Source: SFEL01 sp963640685
GTDB lineage: Bacteria; Bacillota; Clostridia; Christensenellales; CAG-138
Direction of reading: 5' to 3'
Assembly (NCBI GenBank): GCA_963640685.1
Contig: CAVIAA010000014.1
Span: 1 to 48,019 of the forward strand
Length of the DNA: 48,019 nt
The translations under genes were made by a program, and so were the position numbers. The notes under the pieces are model-generated. The model was not told the origin of the DNA, did not search any database, and saw nothing but the letters and a program-made list of their open reading frames with translations. Positions 15,129-22,289 of the stretch are shown one piece after another. How positions within the stretch are numbered: the first letter of the stretch is position 1; the number at the start of each line of letters is the position of its first letter.

Positions 15129-16283
15129 TCATATGATGCTCTTTTCTGTTTGCTTATCGAACAGGTGTATTGCGCCGCCGCTGAAAGTGAAGCTCACCCT
15201 GCTGCCGCAGCAAAAGAGCCGCTGTGTACCGTCCTCCGGGTCTATTGGTATTATCGCAACGATGTCCCTGCCGTTTGCGTTGGCGTGAAGATGCACCGAG
15301 CTGCCCATCATTTCGGATACCTCCACAGCCGCACTTATTTGTCCCTTTATTCCCTCCGGGCAGAGCATAAGGTGCTCCGGCCTTATTCCGAGCGTTACCT
15401 CGCGCGGCTGCTCGCCTGTTTCGCGGAGCGCCGCCTGTTTTTCCTCCGGCAGCGGTATTTTCTCGCCGTCCAGCTCAGCAAAGTAGCCTTCGCCGTCCTT
15501 GCCCAGCCTTGCGTCAAAAAGATTCATCTGCGGCGTGCCTATGAAGCCCGCGACGAATAGATTTGCAGGATGGCTGAACACCTCCTGCGGCGTGCCTGTC
15601 TGCTGAATGATGCCGCCCTTCATTACGACTATCCTGTCGCCCAGCGTCATTGCCTCGGTCTGGTCGTGGGTAACGTAAATAAATGTCGTATCTATGCGCC
15701 GGCGCAGCTTTATTATCTCTGCGCGCATCTGGTTGCGCAGCTTTGCATCAAGATTGGAAAGCGGCTCGTCCATAAGGAAAACCGCCGGGTCGCGCACGAT
15801 CGCCCGGCCTATCGCGACCCGCTGCCTCTGCCCGCCGGAAAGCTCCTTCGGCTTGCGGCCAAGGTACGGCGCGATGTCCAGCATTTCCGCTGTTTCCCTT
15901 ACCTTTCGGTCTATCTCAGCCTTGGGCATCCCCTTGAGCTTGAGAGAAAATGCCATGTTTTCGTATGCCGTCATATGCGGATAGAGCGCGTAGTTTTGAA
16001 ATACCATCGCTATGTCCCTATCCTTTGGCGCAACGTCGTTCATGAGCCTGTCGCCTATATACAGCTCGCCCGAGGTTATCTCCTCCAGCCCTGCGATCAT
16101 GCGTAGCGTTGTAGATTTTCCGCAGCCGGATGGGCCGACCAGCACTATGAACTCCCCGTCTTGTACATCCAAGCAGAGATCCTGAACAGCGGCAACGCTC
16201 TGTGCGGCCATTTTAGGCGTTCGCTTCCCGTTTTCGCTGTTCTGGTAGATTTTGCTAATGTTCCTGAGGCTTACCCTTGCCAT
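15129..16283 (-). CDS. sugar ABC transporter ATPase (UgpC/MsmX/MalK type)
   Basis: 384 residues. All ATPase motifs are in place: Walker A GPSGCGKST (50-58), Q-loop FQNYALYPHMT, signature LSGGQRQRVAIGRA, Walker B with DEPLSNLDAKLR, and the switch histidine in VTHDQTEAM. The C-terminal ~140 residues are the TOBE regulatory domain with LGIRPEHLM. It is the cytosolic energy subunit of CUT1 carbohydrate importers. No permease or binding-protein gene is nearby, so it probably serves several sugar transporters, as MsmX does in Bacillus (inference). A stretch at about 18-30 is longer than in most relatives. Confidence 0.9.
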   Translation of the reverse strand: MARVSLRNISKIYQNSENGKRTPKMAAQSVAAVQDLCLDVQDGEFIVLVGPSGCGKSTTLRMIAGLEEITSGELYIGDRLMNDVAPKDRDIAMVFQNYALYPHMTAYENMAFSLKLKGMPKAEIDRKVRETAEMLDIAPYLGRKPKELSGGQRQRVAIGRAIVRDPAVFLMDEPLSNLDAKLRNQMRAEIIKLRRRIDTTFIYVTHDQTEAMTLGDRIVVMKGGIIQQTGTPQEVFSHPANLFVAGFIGTPQMNLFDARLGKDGEGYFAELDGEKIPLPEEKQAALRETGEQPREVTLGIRPEHLMLCPEGIKGQISAAVEVSEMMGSSVHLHANANGRDIVAIIPIDPEDGTQRLFCCGSRVSFTFSGGAIHLFDKQTEKSII

Positions 16284-16320
16284 GCTTCTTTCGGCTCCTT
16301 TTTTCAGCGCACCGGCGGTT

Positions 16321-16350
16321 ATTTTAAGTTGAGTGACCGTCAGCGGTCAA
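16321..16350 (-). promoter_or_regulatory. promoter and palindrome of the ABC ATPase gene
   Basis: TTGACC (plus 16345-16350), 18 bases, TAAAAT (16321-16326). An inverted repeat TGACCG-4-CGGTCA (16334-16349) overlaps the -35 box and is a possible operator. Confidence 0.5.
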
Positions 16351-16429
16351 AATGGGTATCTATGGTAATATAACACACTTTTCCCCCTATGAAAAGGTAT
16401 TGCATTGATTGTTAAAGTATAAACTCTTC

Positions 16430-16457
16430 TTGAAAAGAATTGCCCATGTGCTATAAT
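16430..16457 (+). promoter_or_regulatory. promoter of the radical SAM gene
   Basis: TTGAAA (16430-16435), 16 bases, and a perfect TATAAT (16452-16457) with an extended TG. It gives a leader of about 40 bases. Confidence 0.65.
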
Positions 16458-16502
16458 TAAAAAAATGCAGTTTTATTTTGCTGTTCCTTCGGAGGATGCC
16501 TG

Positions 16503-17381
16503 ATGTATTGTCTTGACAATATCGATAACATAAAAAACACCGTTCGACCAAAGAAGACGGCGCACGTTTATGTGCCATACAACTGCGGCAGAAAGTGTCC
16601 CTTCTGCGAATCCCGCAAGATGTACGACACGCTGGATACCTCGCTGGACAAGACGCTCGAGGTATTGCGCCGCATCGCGGATTCCAACATTGAGGATATT
16701 ATGATAACCGGCGGTGAGCCCTGCGACAATCTCGATTATCTCGGCAGGATGCTGGATATACTCAAGGACAAGATAGTATACGTCAATACCCTCTTTCCCT
16801 CCGAAACCGCAGGCGATATCGCGCGTATGTTTGACGAGGAGCACACCTGCGTAAAGGGGATAAACGTATCTCGCCATCTCGACTCCTACGCAAAGGACTC
16901 CGCATTTCTTCACGCGCCAGCGAAGGACGATGTGCTTGGCAGCCTGAAGGTTCCAGTTCGCATAAACTGCGTGATACAGAACCAGAGCGCGCCCTTCTCC
17001 TGGGTGGATTCCGTAGTTCGCCGCTGGGAAAGGCAGCACGACCGCAAGCCGAACCTTGAGCTGCACTTCCGCGAAAACTTCAACGAGGTAACGGCCGAGA
17101 ACCTGCACATTCAGAACAGCCCCTTCCTAAAGACCCTCTGCGAAAACTACAAATACCACTATTACAATATGGGCACCTCGTTTGACGATGTATCCTTCCT
17201 TACGGAAAGCGGCATGACGGTATATTACCACAAGATACTGCCGTACAGCATATGCAAGATAGGCCCCCTGACCATACTGCACGAGATGGTGGTATTCCCG
17301 GATGCCGAGGTATGCACAGACTGGGACGGCAGCAAGACCGGGCTTGAGGAATATTGTAAATGGGTAAACTACAAGCTCTGA
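16503..17381 (+). CDS. orphan radical SAM protein
   Basis: 292 residues; ATG 16503 follows GGAGG by seven bases. The CGRKCPFC sequence (residues ~28-35) has the CxxxCxxC pattern that holds the S-adenosylmethionine-cleaving iron-sulfur cluster, and ITGGEP near residue 68 is the glycine-rich SAM-binding motif. These place it in the radical SAM superfamily, nearest to MoaA/NrdG-like small activases and peptide modifiers. Only scattered cysteines occur in the C-terminal half (CKIG, VCTDW), so no clear SPASM domain. It has its own promoter and terminator, and no precursor-peptide or partner gene adjoins it. The substrate is unknown. Confidence 0.8.
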   Translation: MYCLDNIDNIKNTVRPKKTAHVYVPYNCGRKCPFCESRKMYDTLDTSLDKTLEVLRRIADSNIEDIMITGGEPCDNLDYLGRMLDILKDKIVYVNTLFPSETAGDIARMFDEEHTCVKGINVSRHLDSYAKDSAFLHAPAKDDVLGSLKVPVRINCVIQNQSAPFSWVDSVVRRWERQHDRKPNLELHFRENFNEVTAENLHIQNSPFLKTLCENYKYHYYNMGTSFDDVSFLTESGMTVYYHKILPYSICKIGPLTILHEMVVFPDAEVCTDWDGSKTGLEEYCKWVNYKL

Positions 17382-17405
17382 TTTAAAACGATTTTTTGTA
17401 AGCAG

Positions 17406-17438
17406 CGGCATCCGGCCTTGGTCGGGTGCCGTTTTTTT
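17406..17438 (+). terminator. terminator of the radical SAM gene
   Basis: A GC-rich hairpin with G-U pairs ending at 17431 is followed by seven Ts (17432-17438). Confidence 0.75.
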
Positions 17439-17451
17439 GCCGCTTTTGCGC

Positions 17452-17476
17452 AAAAAAGCCGGGGCTTAGCCCGGCT
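17452..17476 (-). terminator. terminator of the sepF-divIVA group
   Basis: Stem AGCCGGG/CCCGGCT around a short loop (17457-17476), then six Ts on the minus strand (plus 17452-17457). It lies 12 bases beyond the DivIVA-like stop. Confidence 0.8.
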
Positions 17477-17488
17477 GTGCCTATATAT

Positions 17489-17692
17489 TCACTTCTCGTT
17501 TTCACTAAGGTCAACGCCGCCCGCCGCCATTCTATCCAGCAGCATTTGGTTCCTCAGCTCAAGCAGCTTATTCTCCTGCCCCATCCGCTCAAGCTCCTTT
17601 GAAACCTCGTCAAGAAAACGGTCTACTTCGATTATGTCGTAGCCCCAGAATGCCCTGTTGAACTGTTTTTCGATTATATCGTTGGGTTTCAT
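17489..17692 (-). CDS. short DivIVA-domain protein
   Basis: 67 residues. The start MKPNDIIEKQFNRAFWGYDI and EVDRFLDEVSKELERM match the N-terminal membrane-binding part of DivIVA/GpsB proteins, followed by one short coiled coil (ENKLLELRNQMLLDRM). Full DivIVA is usually 150-230 residues, so the long second coiled coil is missing here. The frame is intact with its own ribosome site (GAGG) and terminator, so it seems to be a genuine short form rather than a broken one. It lies next to sepF, the usual neighbour of divIVA in Firmicutes, pointing to cell division or pole marking. Confidence 0.8.
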   Translation of the reverse strand: MKPNDIIEKQFNRAFWGYDIIEVDRFLDEVSKELERMGQENKLLELRNQMLLDRMAAGGVDLSENEK

Positions 17693-17722
17693 TGTACCTC
17701 ACAAGCTGGGCTTTCCGGCCCC

Positions 17723-17745
17723 GCGCGGGGAGAAACTCCCCGCGC
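17723..17745. other. perfect 10-bp hairpin between sepF and the DivIVA gene
   Basis: GCGCGGGGAG and CTCCCCGCGC pair perfectly around a 3-base loop. No T-run follows on either strand, so it is not a standard terminator. It may modulate the sepF/divIVA transcript by stabilising or processing it (inference). Confidence 0.5.
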
Positions 17746-17765
17746 CTGCCGAAACGCAGTTTTGA

Positions 17766-18221
17766 TCAGATTACGTCAACGTCGGTATAGCCATCGTTAC
17801 CGATGACGTCGTAGTTGGTGGGAGCTACGACAAAGATACCGCGGGAGATCTTATATATGGTTCCATCGAGGGCGTATATCGCGCCCGCCATGAAATCCAG
17901 TATGCGCTGAGCACAGTCGATCTCCAGCTCTTCCATGTTGACGATAACGGGTTTGCGGCTCTTAAGATTGTCGATGATGTTCTGTGTATCCTCATAGCTA
18001 ACGGGATGATACACCACCATCTTCATAGGAGACGCAGTGGGAAGGCTGACCACATTGCTGCCCGCAGCGGCGGTCTTTCTCCTGCCGCGGTTGCCGAGGC
18101 TTACTACGTTGTCCTCAGCTGCAGCCTGCTGCTCGTCATCGAAGTACCCGTTTGAGTATTCTTCCTCTTCGGCGTCCTCGATGCCGATAAAGTCCATGAG
18201 TTTGTTTAGAATTCCTGCCAT
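17766..18221 (-). CDS. sepF: cell division protein SepF
   Basis: 151 residues from the ATG at 18221, which has GGAGG seven bases upstream; a start six codons earlier lacks one. SepF binds FtsZ and anchors the division ring to the membrane. The N-terminal MAGILNKLMDFIGIED is the amphipathic membrane anchor, an acidic/alanine linker follows, and residues ~70-150 are the SepF core (VVYHPVSYEDTQNIIDNLKS, PVIVNMEELEIDCAQRILDF, KISRGIFVVAPTNYDV). It lies in the conserved yggS-sepF-divIVA arrangement. Confidence 0.92.
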   Translation of the reverse strand: MAGILNKLMDFIGIEDAEEEEYSNGYFDDEQQAAAEDNVVSLGNRGRRKTAAAGSNVVSLPTASPMKMVVYHPVSYEDTQNIIDNLKSRKPVIVNMEELEIDCAQRILDFMAGAIYALDGTIYKISRGIFVVAPTNYDVIGNDGYTDVDVI

Positions 18222-18312
18222 AGTTTTTCCTCCATTCAATTAAATAAGATTGTTTAATTGGCGCTTGGAGAAAAATATCAATGGTATCTGCAAGGCTTGG
18301 GTCTATCTGTAT

Positions 18313-19017
18313 CTACGCCCTCGCCGCGGCCACAGGCCTTGCGCCGAATATGGCCGTTCCCACCCGAACCATAGTTGCGCCCTCCATGATGGCCGATTTA
18401 TAATCTCCGCTCATGCCCATTGAAAGCTCCTGCATTTCAACGCTGGGGATATGCGCCGAGGCGATATCCTCAAAGAGCCTCCTCATAGAGGTAAAGTAGC
18501 GGCGCGCCTCCTCCTCTCCCACAGAGGGCGGCACGCACATCATACCCTTTACCCTTATGCCGGGCAGCTCGGAAATTAACGAAAGAAAATCCTTAAGCTC
18601 TTCGGGCGGGACTCCGCTCTTTTGAGCCTCGCCGCCTATGTTCACCTCGGCAAGCACGTTCTGCACTATGCCGCGTTTTTCTGCGAGACGGCTTATTTCT
18701 GTGGCAAGCTCCTGCCTGTCCACCGATTGTATAAGGCTGGCGTTGCCTACCACATATTTTACCTTATTAAGCTGCAATTGTCCAATCAAATGCGCATCAA
18801 GCTCGTTTTCGCGAAAAAATTCCAGCTTATCACGAAATTCCTGCGGCCTGTTTTCGCCAACGTGCCTTGCTCCGGCGGCCACCGCCTCGGCTATGCGCTC
18901 TGTGTCGACAAATTTGGTCACGGTTATAAGCGTAACTTCGCTCTCGCTGCGCCCGCACGCTGCGCAGGCAGAGGTTATGTTCTCAACAACAGAGAGATAA
19001 TTTTCCATTATGCTCAT
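18313..19017 (-). CDS. YggS-family pyridoxal-phosphate homeostasis protein
   Basis: 234 residues. This family is a single-domain PLP-binding TIM barrel that buffers pyridoxal phosphate and has no known enzymatic reaction. The PLP lysine is expected at Lys35 in LITVTKF; HLIGQLQLNKVKYV, LAEVNIGGEAQKSG and ELSMGMSGDYKSAIMEGATM are family signatures, the last contacting the phosphate. In Firmicutes it stands just before sepF, as here. It is 28 bases after the HlyD-like gene stop, so probably one operon. Confidence 0.92.
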   Translation of the reverse strand: MSIMENYLSVVENITSACAACGRSESEVTLITVTKFVDTERIAEAVAAGARHVGENRPQEFRDKLEFFRENELDAHLIGQLQLNKVKYVVGNASLIQSVDRQELATEISRLAEKRGIVQNVLAEVNIGGEAQKSGVPPEELKDFLSLISELPGIRVKGMMCVPPSVGEEEARRYFTSMRRLFEDIASAHIPSVEMQELSMGMSGDYKSAIMEGATMVRVGTAIFGARPVAAARA

Positions 19018-19045
19018 TTTGCCCGCCGTCCTTTCCTCTCTGCGG

Positions 19046-20203
19046 TTACTTTTTGTATCTCATTCCCTCAACAAGGCCGGTGCTGTTTATAAGCGCCTTG
19101 TCTCCGTTCATCGCTATAACGTCTACCGGCACGTCGCCGGTGCTGGTCGTGATGTAAGTCTCGCCGTTCTTGGTCTTTATCGCCCCGGCGTTCATTTCAA
19201 GACCGGAAAGCTGCGCCGTTATCGTGGCGTTTATCACCCTTATGCTCAGCAGCTCGCCTATGTTCTGCGTAAACTCCAGCATGTTCACTATGCCGCCATC
19301 GCAAACCACCGGTGCAAGCGCCGTCGCCGTGTACGGCTCGCAGTCCAGCTCGTCAAAGCTAACGGTATATGCCTGCCCCTCCATAAGGATAGCTCCCTCG
19401 CCCGGCGTCGTTATAAAGGCCATATACCATTTGTTCGGGTCCACCAGCCTGAACAGAAGGCTTTCGCTCGTCGTGGTGTTTACGCCGCTCTCGCCGTTTA
19501 TTATCTTTTTGAGTACATCGGCGCTGACGACATCCAGCTTTTCGCCGTTGAGCACCAGCTCATAGCCGTCAAAATAAAAGCTCACCAGCCCCGTCATCTT
19601 TGCGTTTACCGTGCTGGTATACTCCGCTATCTGAGTCTGCTTTGCCGTTTCCTCGGAATAAAGCGAGTTCAGTTCAACATCCGCCTGAACGGAATTTTTA
19701 AGGTAGGTCGTGCGCTGGCTGAGCAGCTCCTTCATGCTGCGCTCATACTCCAGCAGGTCACCCTCTCCGTTGCTCGCAATGTTGGCGACAATCTTGCTCT
19801 TCAGCTCGGTTATCTGCGAATTTACCGAGGTGAGCTCGGTCGACTCCACTCCGTCCAGTATCGCCAGCTGCTTTTTATATATCTTCTGCTGTATGCTGGC
19901 GAGAGACTGCGACATCTCGTTGTTATAGCCCCATTTGTACACCGTTGCAACCGGAACCTCCGCGTTTACGCTGGCTCCTTCATCAACGAGGTGATCCACC
20001 CTGTCAAACTTTTCAACGGAGACCGTGCTTTCGTTGCGGATTATGACCGCCGTAGGCGTTATCTTGGCCTCCATCGTCGCATTTCTGAGCGTTCCGCCCC
20101 CGCCGTTCGGTATTATAAGCACAAGCGCCACCACTGATACCAGCAGCACCAGCATGGTAAGATAAAATCTGCCGTTGATCCTGACCTTTCTTTTTCTTGC
20201 CAT
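19046..20203 (-). CDS. HlyD-like periplasmic-adaptor-type membrane protein
   Basis: 385 residues. One membrane helix near residues 14-31 follows a very basic start (MARKRKVRINGRF). The rest is extracytoplasmic: a barrel-sandwich segment (TAVIIRNESTVSVEKFDRVD, HLVDEGASVNAEVPVATVYK), a central helical hairpin (about 95-190), and a second barrel part with the LFRLVDPNKWYMAF and EGMRY motifs. This is the HlyD/RND adaptor plan seen beside sepF in Clostridia. No ABC or RND pump gene accompanies it. Its role is unproven; envelope assembly near the division site is a guess from context. GGAG precedes the ATG. Confidence 0.75.
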   Translation of the reverse strand: MARKRKVRINGRFYLTMLVLLVSVVALVLIIPNGGGGTLRNATMEAKITPTAVIIRNESTVSVEKFDRVDHLVDEGASVNAEVPVATVYKWGYNNEMSQSLASIQQKIYKKQLAILDGVESTELTSVNSQITELKSKIVANIASNGEGDLLEYERSMKELLSQRTTYLKNSVQADVELNSLYSEETAKQTQIAEYTSTVNAKMTGLVSFYFDGYELVLNGEKLDVVSADVLKKIINGESGVNTTTSESLLFRLVDPNKWYMAFITTPGEGAILMEGQAYTVSFDELDCEPYTATALAPVVCDGGIVNMLEFTQNIGELLSIRVINATITAQLSGLEMNAGAIKTKNGETYITTSTGDVPVDVIAMNGDKALINSTGLVEGMRYKK

Positions 20204-20230
20204 CTCAGCTCCTTTGTATGCACACGCAGC

Positions 20231-21505
20231 CTACGCTGTTTCAAATACGTTCTTTACTTCCGTTTGGTTTTTGTTTATCCTGCCAACGAACGCCCCGGCC
20301 ATTCTGCCGGTATCCAATACGCGGGGGATTATCGCCTCCACGCTTTCCATAGTCACGTTCTCTATTCGGCTTATAAGCTCCTCATCGGTATATACCCGCC
20401 CACGTAGCTCGCCTCGCCCCAGCGAGCTGCTGCGCGATGCCGTGCTCTCCAGCCCCAGCATATAGTTGCCCTTGAGCTGCTGCCTGCTGCGGGCAAATTC
20501 CTCTTTTGTTATGCCGTTTTTTCTTACCTCGGCTATCTCCTCCAGCATAAGCTGCGTGACCCTTGCGGCCTGCTTTTCACCTGTCCCCGCATAGAGGGCA
20601 AAGTAGCCGGTGTCCGAATAGCTTGTCGGATAGGAATATACCGAATATGCCAGGCCCTTTTCCTCTCTTATCTTCTGAAACAGCCTCGAGCTCATGCTGC
20701 CGCCCAGTGCATTATTCAGCACCAGCAGCGCGAACTGCTCCTCGGTGTCCCCGGCAAAGCCCGGAAAGCCCAAGCATATATGCACCTGCTCAATATCCTT
20801 TTCCACGGCGCGAAATTGCCTCTTGTCGATGAGCCGGTTGCCTATCGTCGGGCAGCTATCTCCCCCGCCCGCCCTTTGGAACCTGCCCGAAAGCACGCTC
20901 CTAAGCTCATCCATGCGGAAATTGCCAGCACAGGAGACAACTATGTTCTCCGGCACATACCGCTTGTCCATATATGAAAGTATGTCATTCCTCGTAAACG
21001 CACGAACAGTATCCTGCGTGCCGAGTATTGGCTCCGCAAGCGGGCTCGTCTGGTATATGACCGCGCCGAGCGTCTCGTGTGCAAGGTCCTCCGGGTCATC
21101 CTCCAGCATGAGTATCTCCTCGCAAACCACGCCCTTTTCCCGCTCTATGTCATCGTTGTCCAGCTTTGGGTCGCAGGCTATGTCGCTCAGCATGTCCGCC
21201 GCAAGGTCTATGCTCTCGCCCAGCACCTTTGCATAAAAGCAGGTGCACTCCTTTGCGGTATAGGCGTTTATGCTGCCGCCAACCGCGTCCATCTCTGCGG
21301 CTATATCGCCGGCGGTGCGGCTCTTTGTCCCCTTGAATACCATGTGCTCTATAAAATGAGATATGCCGGACTCGGCTCCCCGCTCATATACCGAGCCTGC
21401 CTTTACCCAAACCGCCATCGATACCGAGCGGTAGCCCGGCATTTCCTGGGCAATAAGCCTTACCCCGTTTGGAAGAGCTTCTCTTACTATCACCTTTTGT
21501 ATCAT
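20231..21505 (-). CDS. M16-family zinc peptidase (MlpA/YmxG type)
   Basis: 424 residues from an ATG at 21505 that overlaps the ylxY stop as ATGA, indicating translational coupling; a 30-codon longer start has no support. The inverted zinc motif HFIEH (near residue 49) is intact, and the second domain has the R/Y pair region typical of the family (EEKGLAYSVYSYPTSYSDTG). M16 enzymes degrade small peptides; the Firmicutes member after pnp-ylxY is a processing protease of unknown substrate. Gene order pnp-ylxY-M16 is the Bacillus order. Confidence 0.9.
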   Translation of the reverse strand: MIQKVIVREALPNGVRLIAQEMPGYRSVSMAVWVKAGSVYERGAESGISHFIEHMVFKGTKSRTAGDIAAEMDAVGGSINAYTAKECTCFYAKVLGESIDLAADMLSDIACDPKLDNDDIEREKGVVCEEILMLEDDPEDLAHETLGAVIYQTSPLAEPILGTQDTVRAFTRNDILSYMDKRYVPENIVVSCAGNFRMDELRSVLSGRFQRAGGGDSCPTIGNRLIDKRQFRAVEKDIEQVHICLGFPGFAGDTEEQFALLVLNNALGGSMSSRLFQKIREEKGLAYSVYSYPTSYSDTGYFALYAGTGEKQAARVTQLMLEEIAEVRKNGITKEEFARSRQQLKGNYMLGLESTASRSSSLGRGELRGRVYTDEELISRIENVTMESVEAIIPRVLDTGRMAGAFVGRINKNQTEVKNVFETA

Positions 21506-22188
21506 TCCCCGGGGCTGATAAGGTCGCCCGTGACCGTAAGCCCCATTCCTTTCAGTTGTATAGCGTTTATTATGCCCGGCAACGCCTCGCTGCAAGCCGC
21601 CGTTGGCCTAAGCAGGAGTATACTCCCCTCAATAGGCTTCTCCGGCAGGCGGGAAAGTATGTCCTCCGCCGTTCCTTTTGCCGAGAGCAGGTCTATCGTT
21701 TCGGATACGGCGGTAACACCGAGTATCTTTGCCGCGGCAGCGGACAAAAGTCCGCTCCGCTCGCCCTCGTAATATATGCTCGGCCTTTTGCCGGTCAGTC
21801 CTTCTATCGTGTTTAGCGACCGTTTTAAGTCGTTCAGCGTCCATTTCAGCCCGCCGTCCATTTCGGGATAATACCCCATTGCGGCTATTTCGTGCCCGTC
21901 CGCCGCTATTCTCTCCAGCAGCTCCGGGTTGTCGTCAGCCCATTTGCCGCTCACGGCGAAGGTTGCCCTTACGCCGCTTTTGTTTAAAGTGTCCAATATG
22001 TCCGGCAAAGCCGCAGCGTCCCAGCTGACGGCAAACTGCAGCGCAACGCCGTTTCCGCCGCCGCGATGCACCGGCGCAGCAGCAGGAACTGCGCTGCCCG
22101 GCTGTGTAGCATAATACAGCGCCGCGATCAGCGCCGCAAGGAAAATATTTGTAAATAAACCGCTTGTAAATCTATGCTTTCTTCTCAT
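21502..22188 (-). CDS. YlxY-like polysaccharide deacetylase homologue, likely inactive
   Basis: 228 residues from the ATG at 22188 (GGAGG seven bases upstream); the in-frame TTG at 22209 lacks one. One N-terminal helix (~12-30) anchors it outside the cell. A NodB-type fold is recognisable: DILDTLNKSGVRATFAVSGK and LLERIAADGHEIAAMGY. In active members the TFDDGP metal motif and a HxxxH follow; here the corresponding places read VSWDAAA and AAMGYYP, so the metal ligands are mostly absent. Position between pnp and the M16 gene is the ylxY position. Its role in Firmicutes is unknown. Confidence 0.8.
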   Translation of the reverse strand: MRRKHRFTSGLFTNIFLAALIAALYYATQPGSAVPAAAPVHRGGGNGVALQFAVSWDAAALPDILDTLNKSGVRATFAVSGKWADDNPELLERIAADGHEIAAMGYYPEMDGGLKWTLNDLKRSLNTIEGLTGKRPSIYYEGERSGLLSAAAAKILGVTAVSETIDLLSAKGTAEDILSRLPEKPIEGSILLLRPTAACSEALPGIINAIQLKGMGLTVTGDLISPGE

Positions 22189-22247
22189 GTCCCGCCCTCC
22201 ATATGACAATCTATGAAGGCGGGATAGTGTATATGCATCAAAGCAAC

Positions 22248-22274
22248 GTGCGGGCGGATATCCTCCGCCCGCAC
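22248..22274. other. 11-bp GC-rich hairpin after pnp
   Basis: GTGCGGGCGGA and TCCGCCCGCAC pair perfectly with a 5-base loop, 16 bases beyond the pnp stop. Only a few Ts follow on the minus strand, so it could slow RNA decay or partly terminate before ylxY. Confidence 0.45.
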
Positions 22275-22289
22275 ATATAAGCTGCTTGA

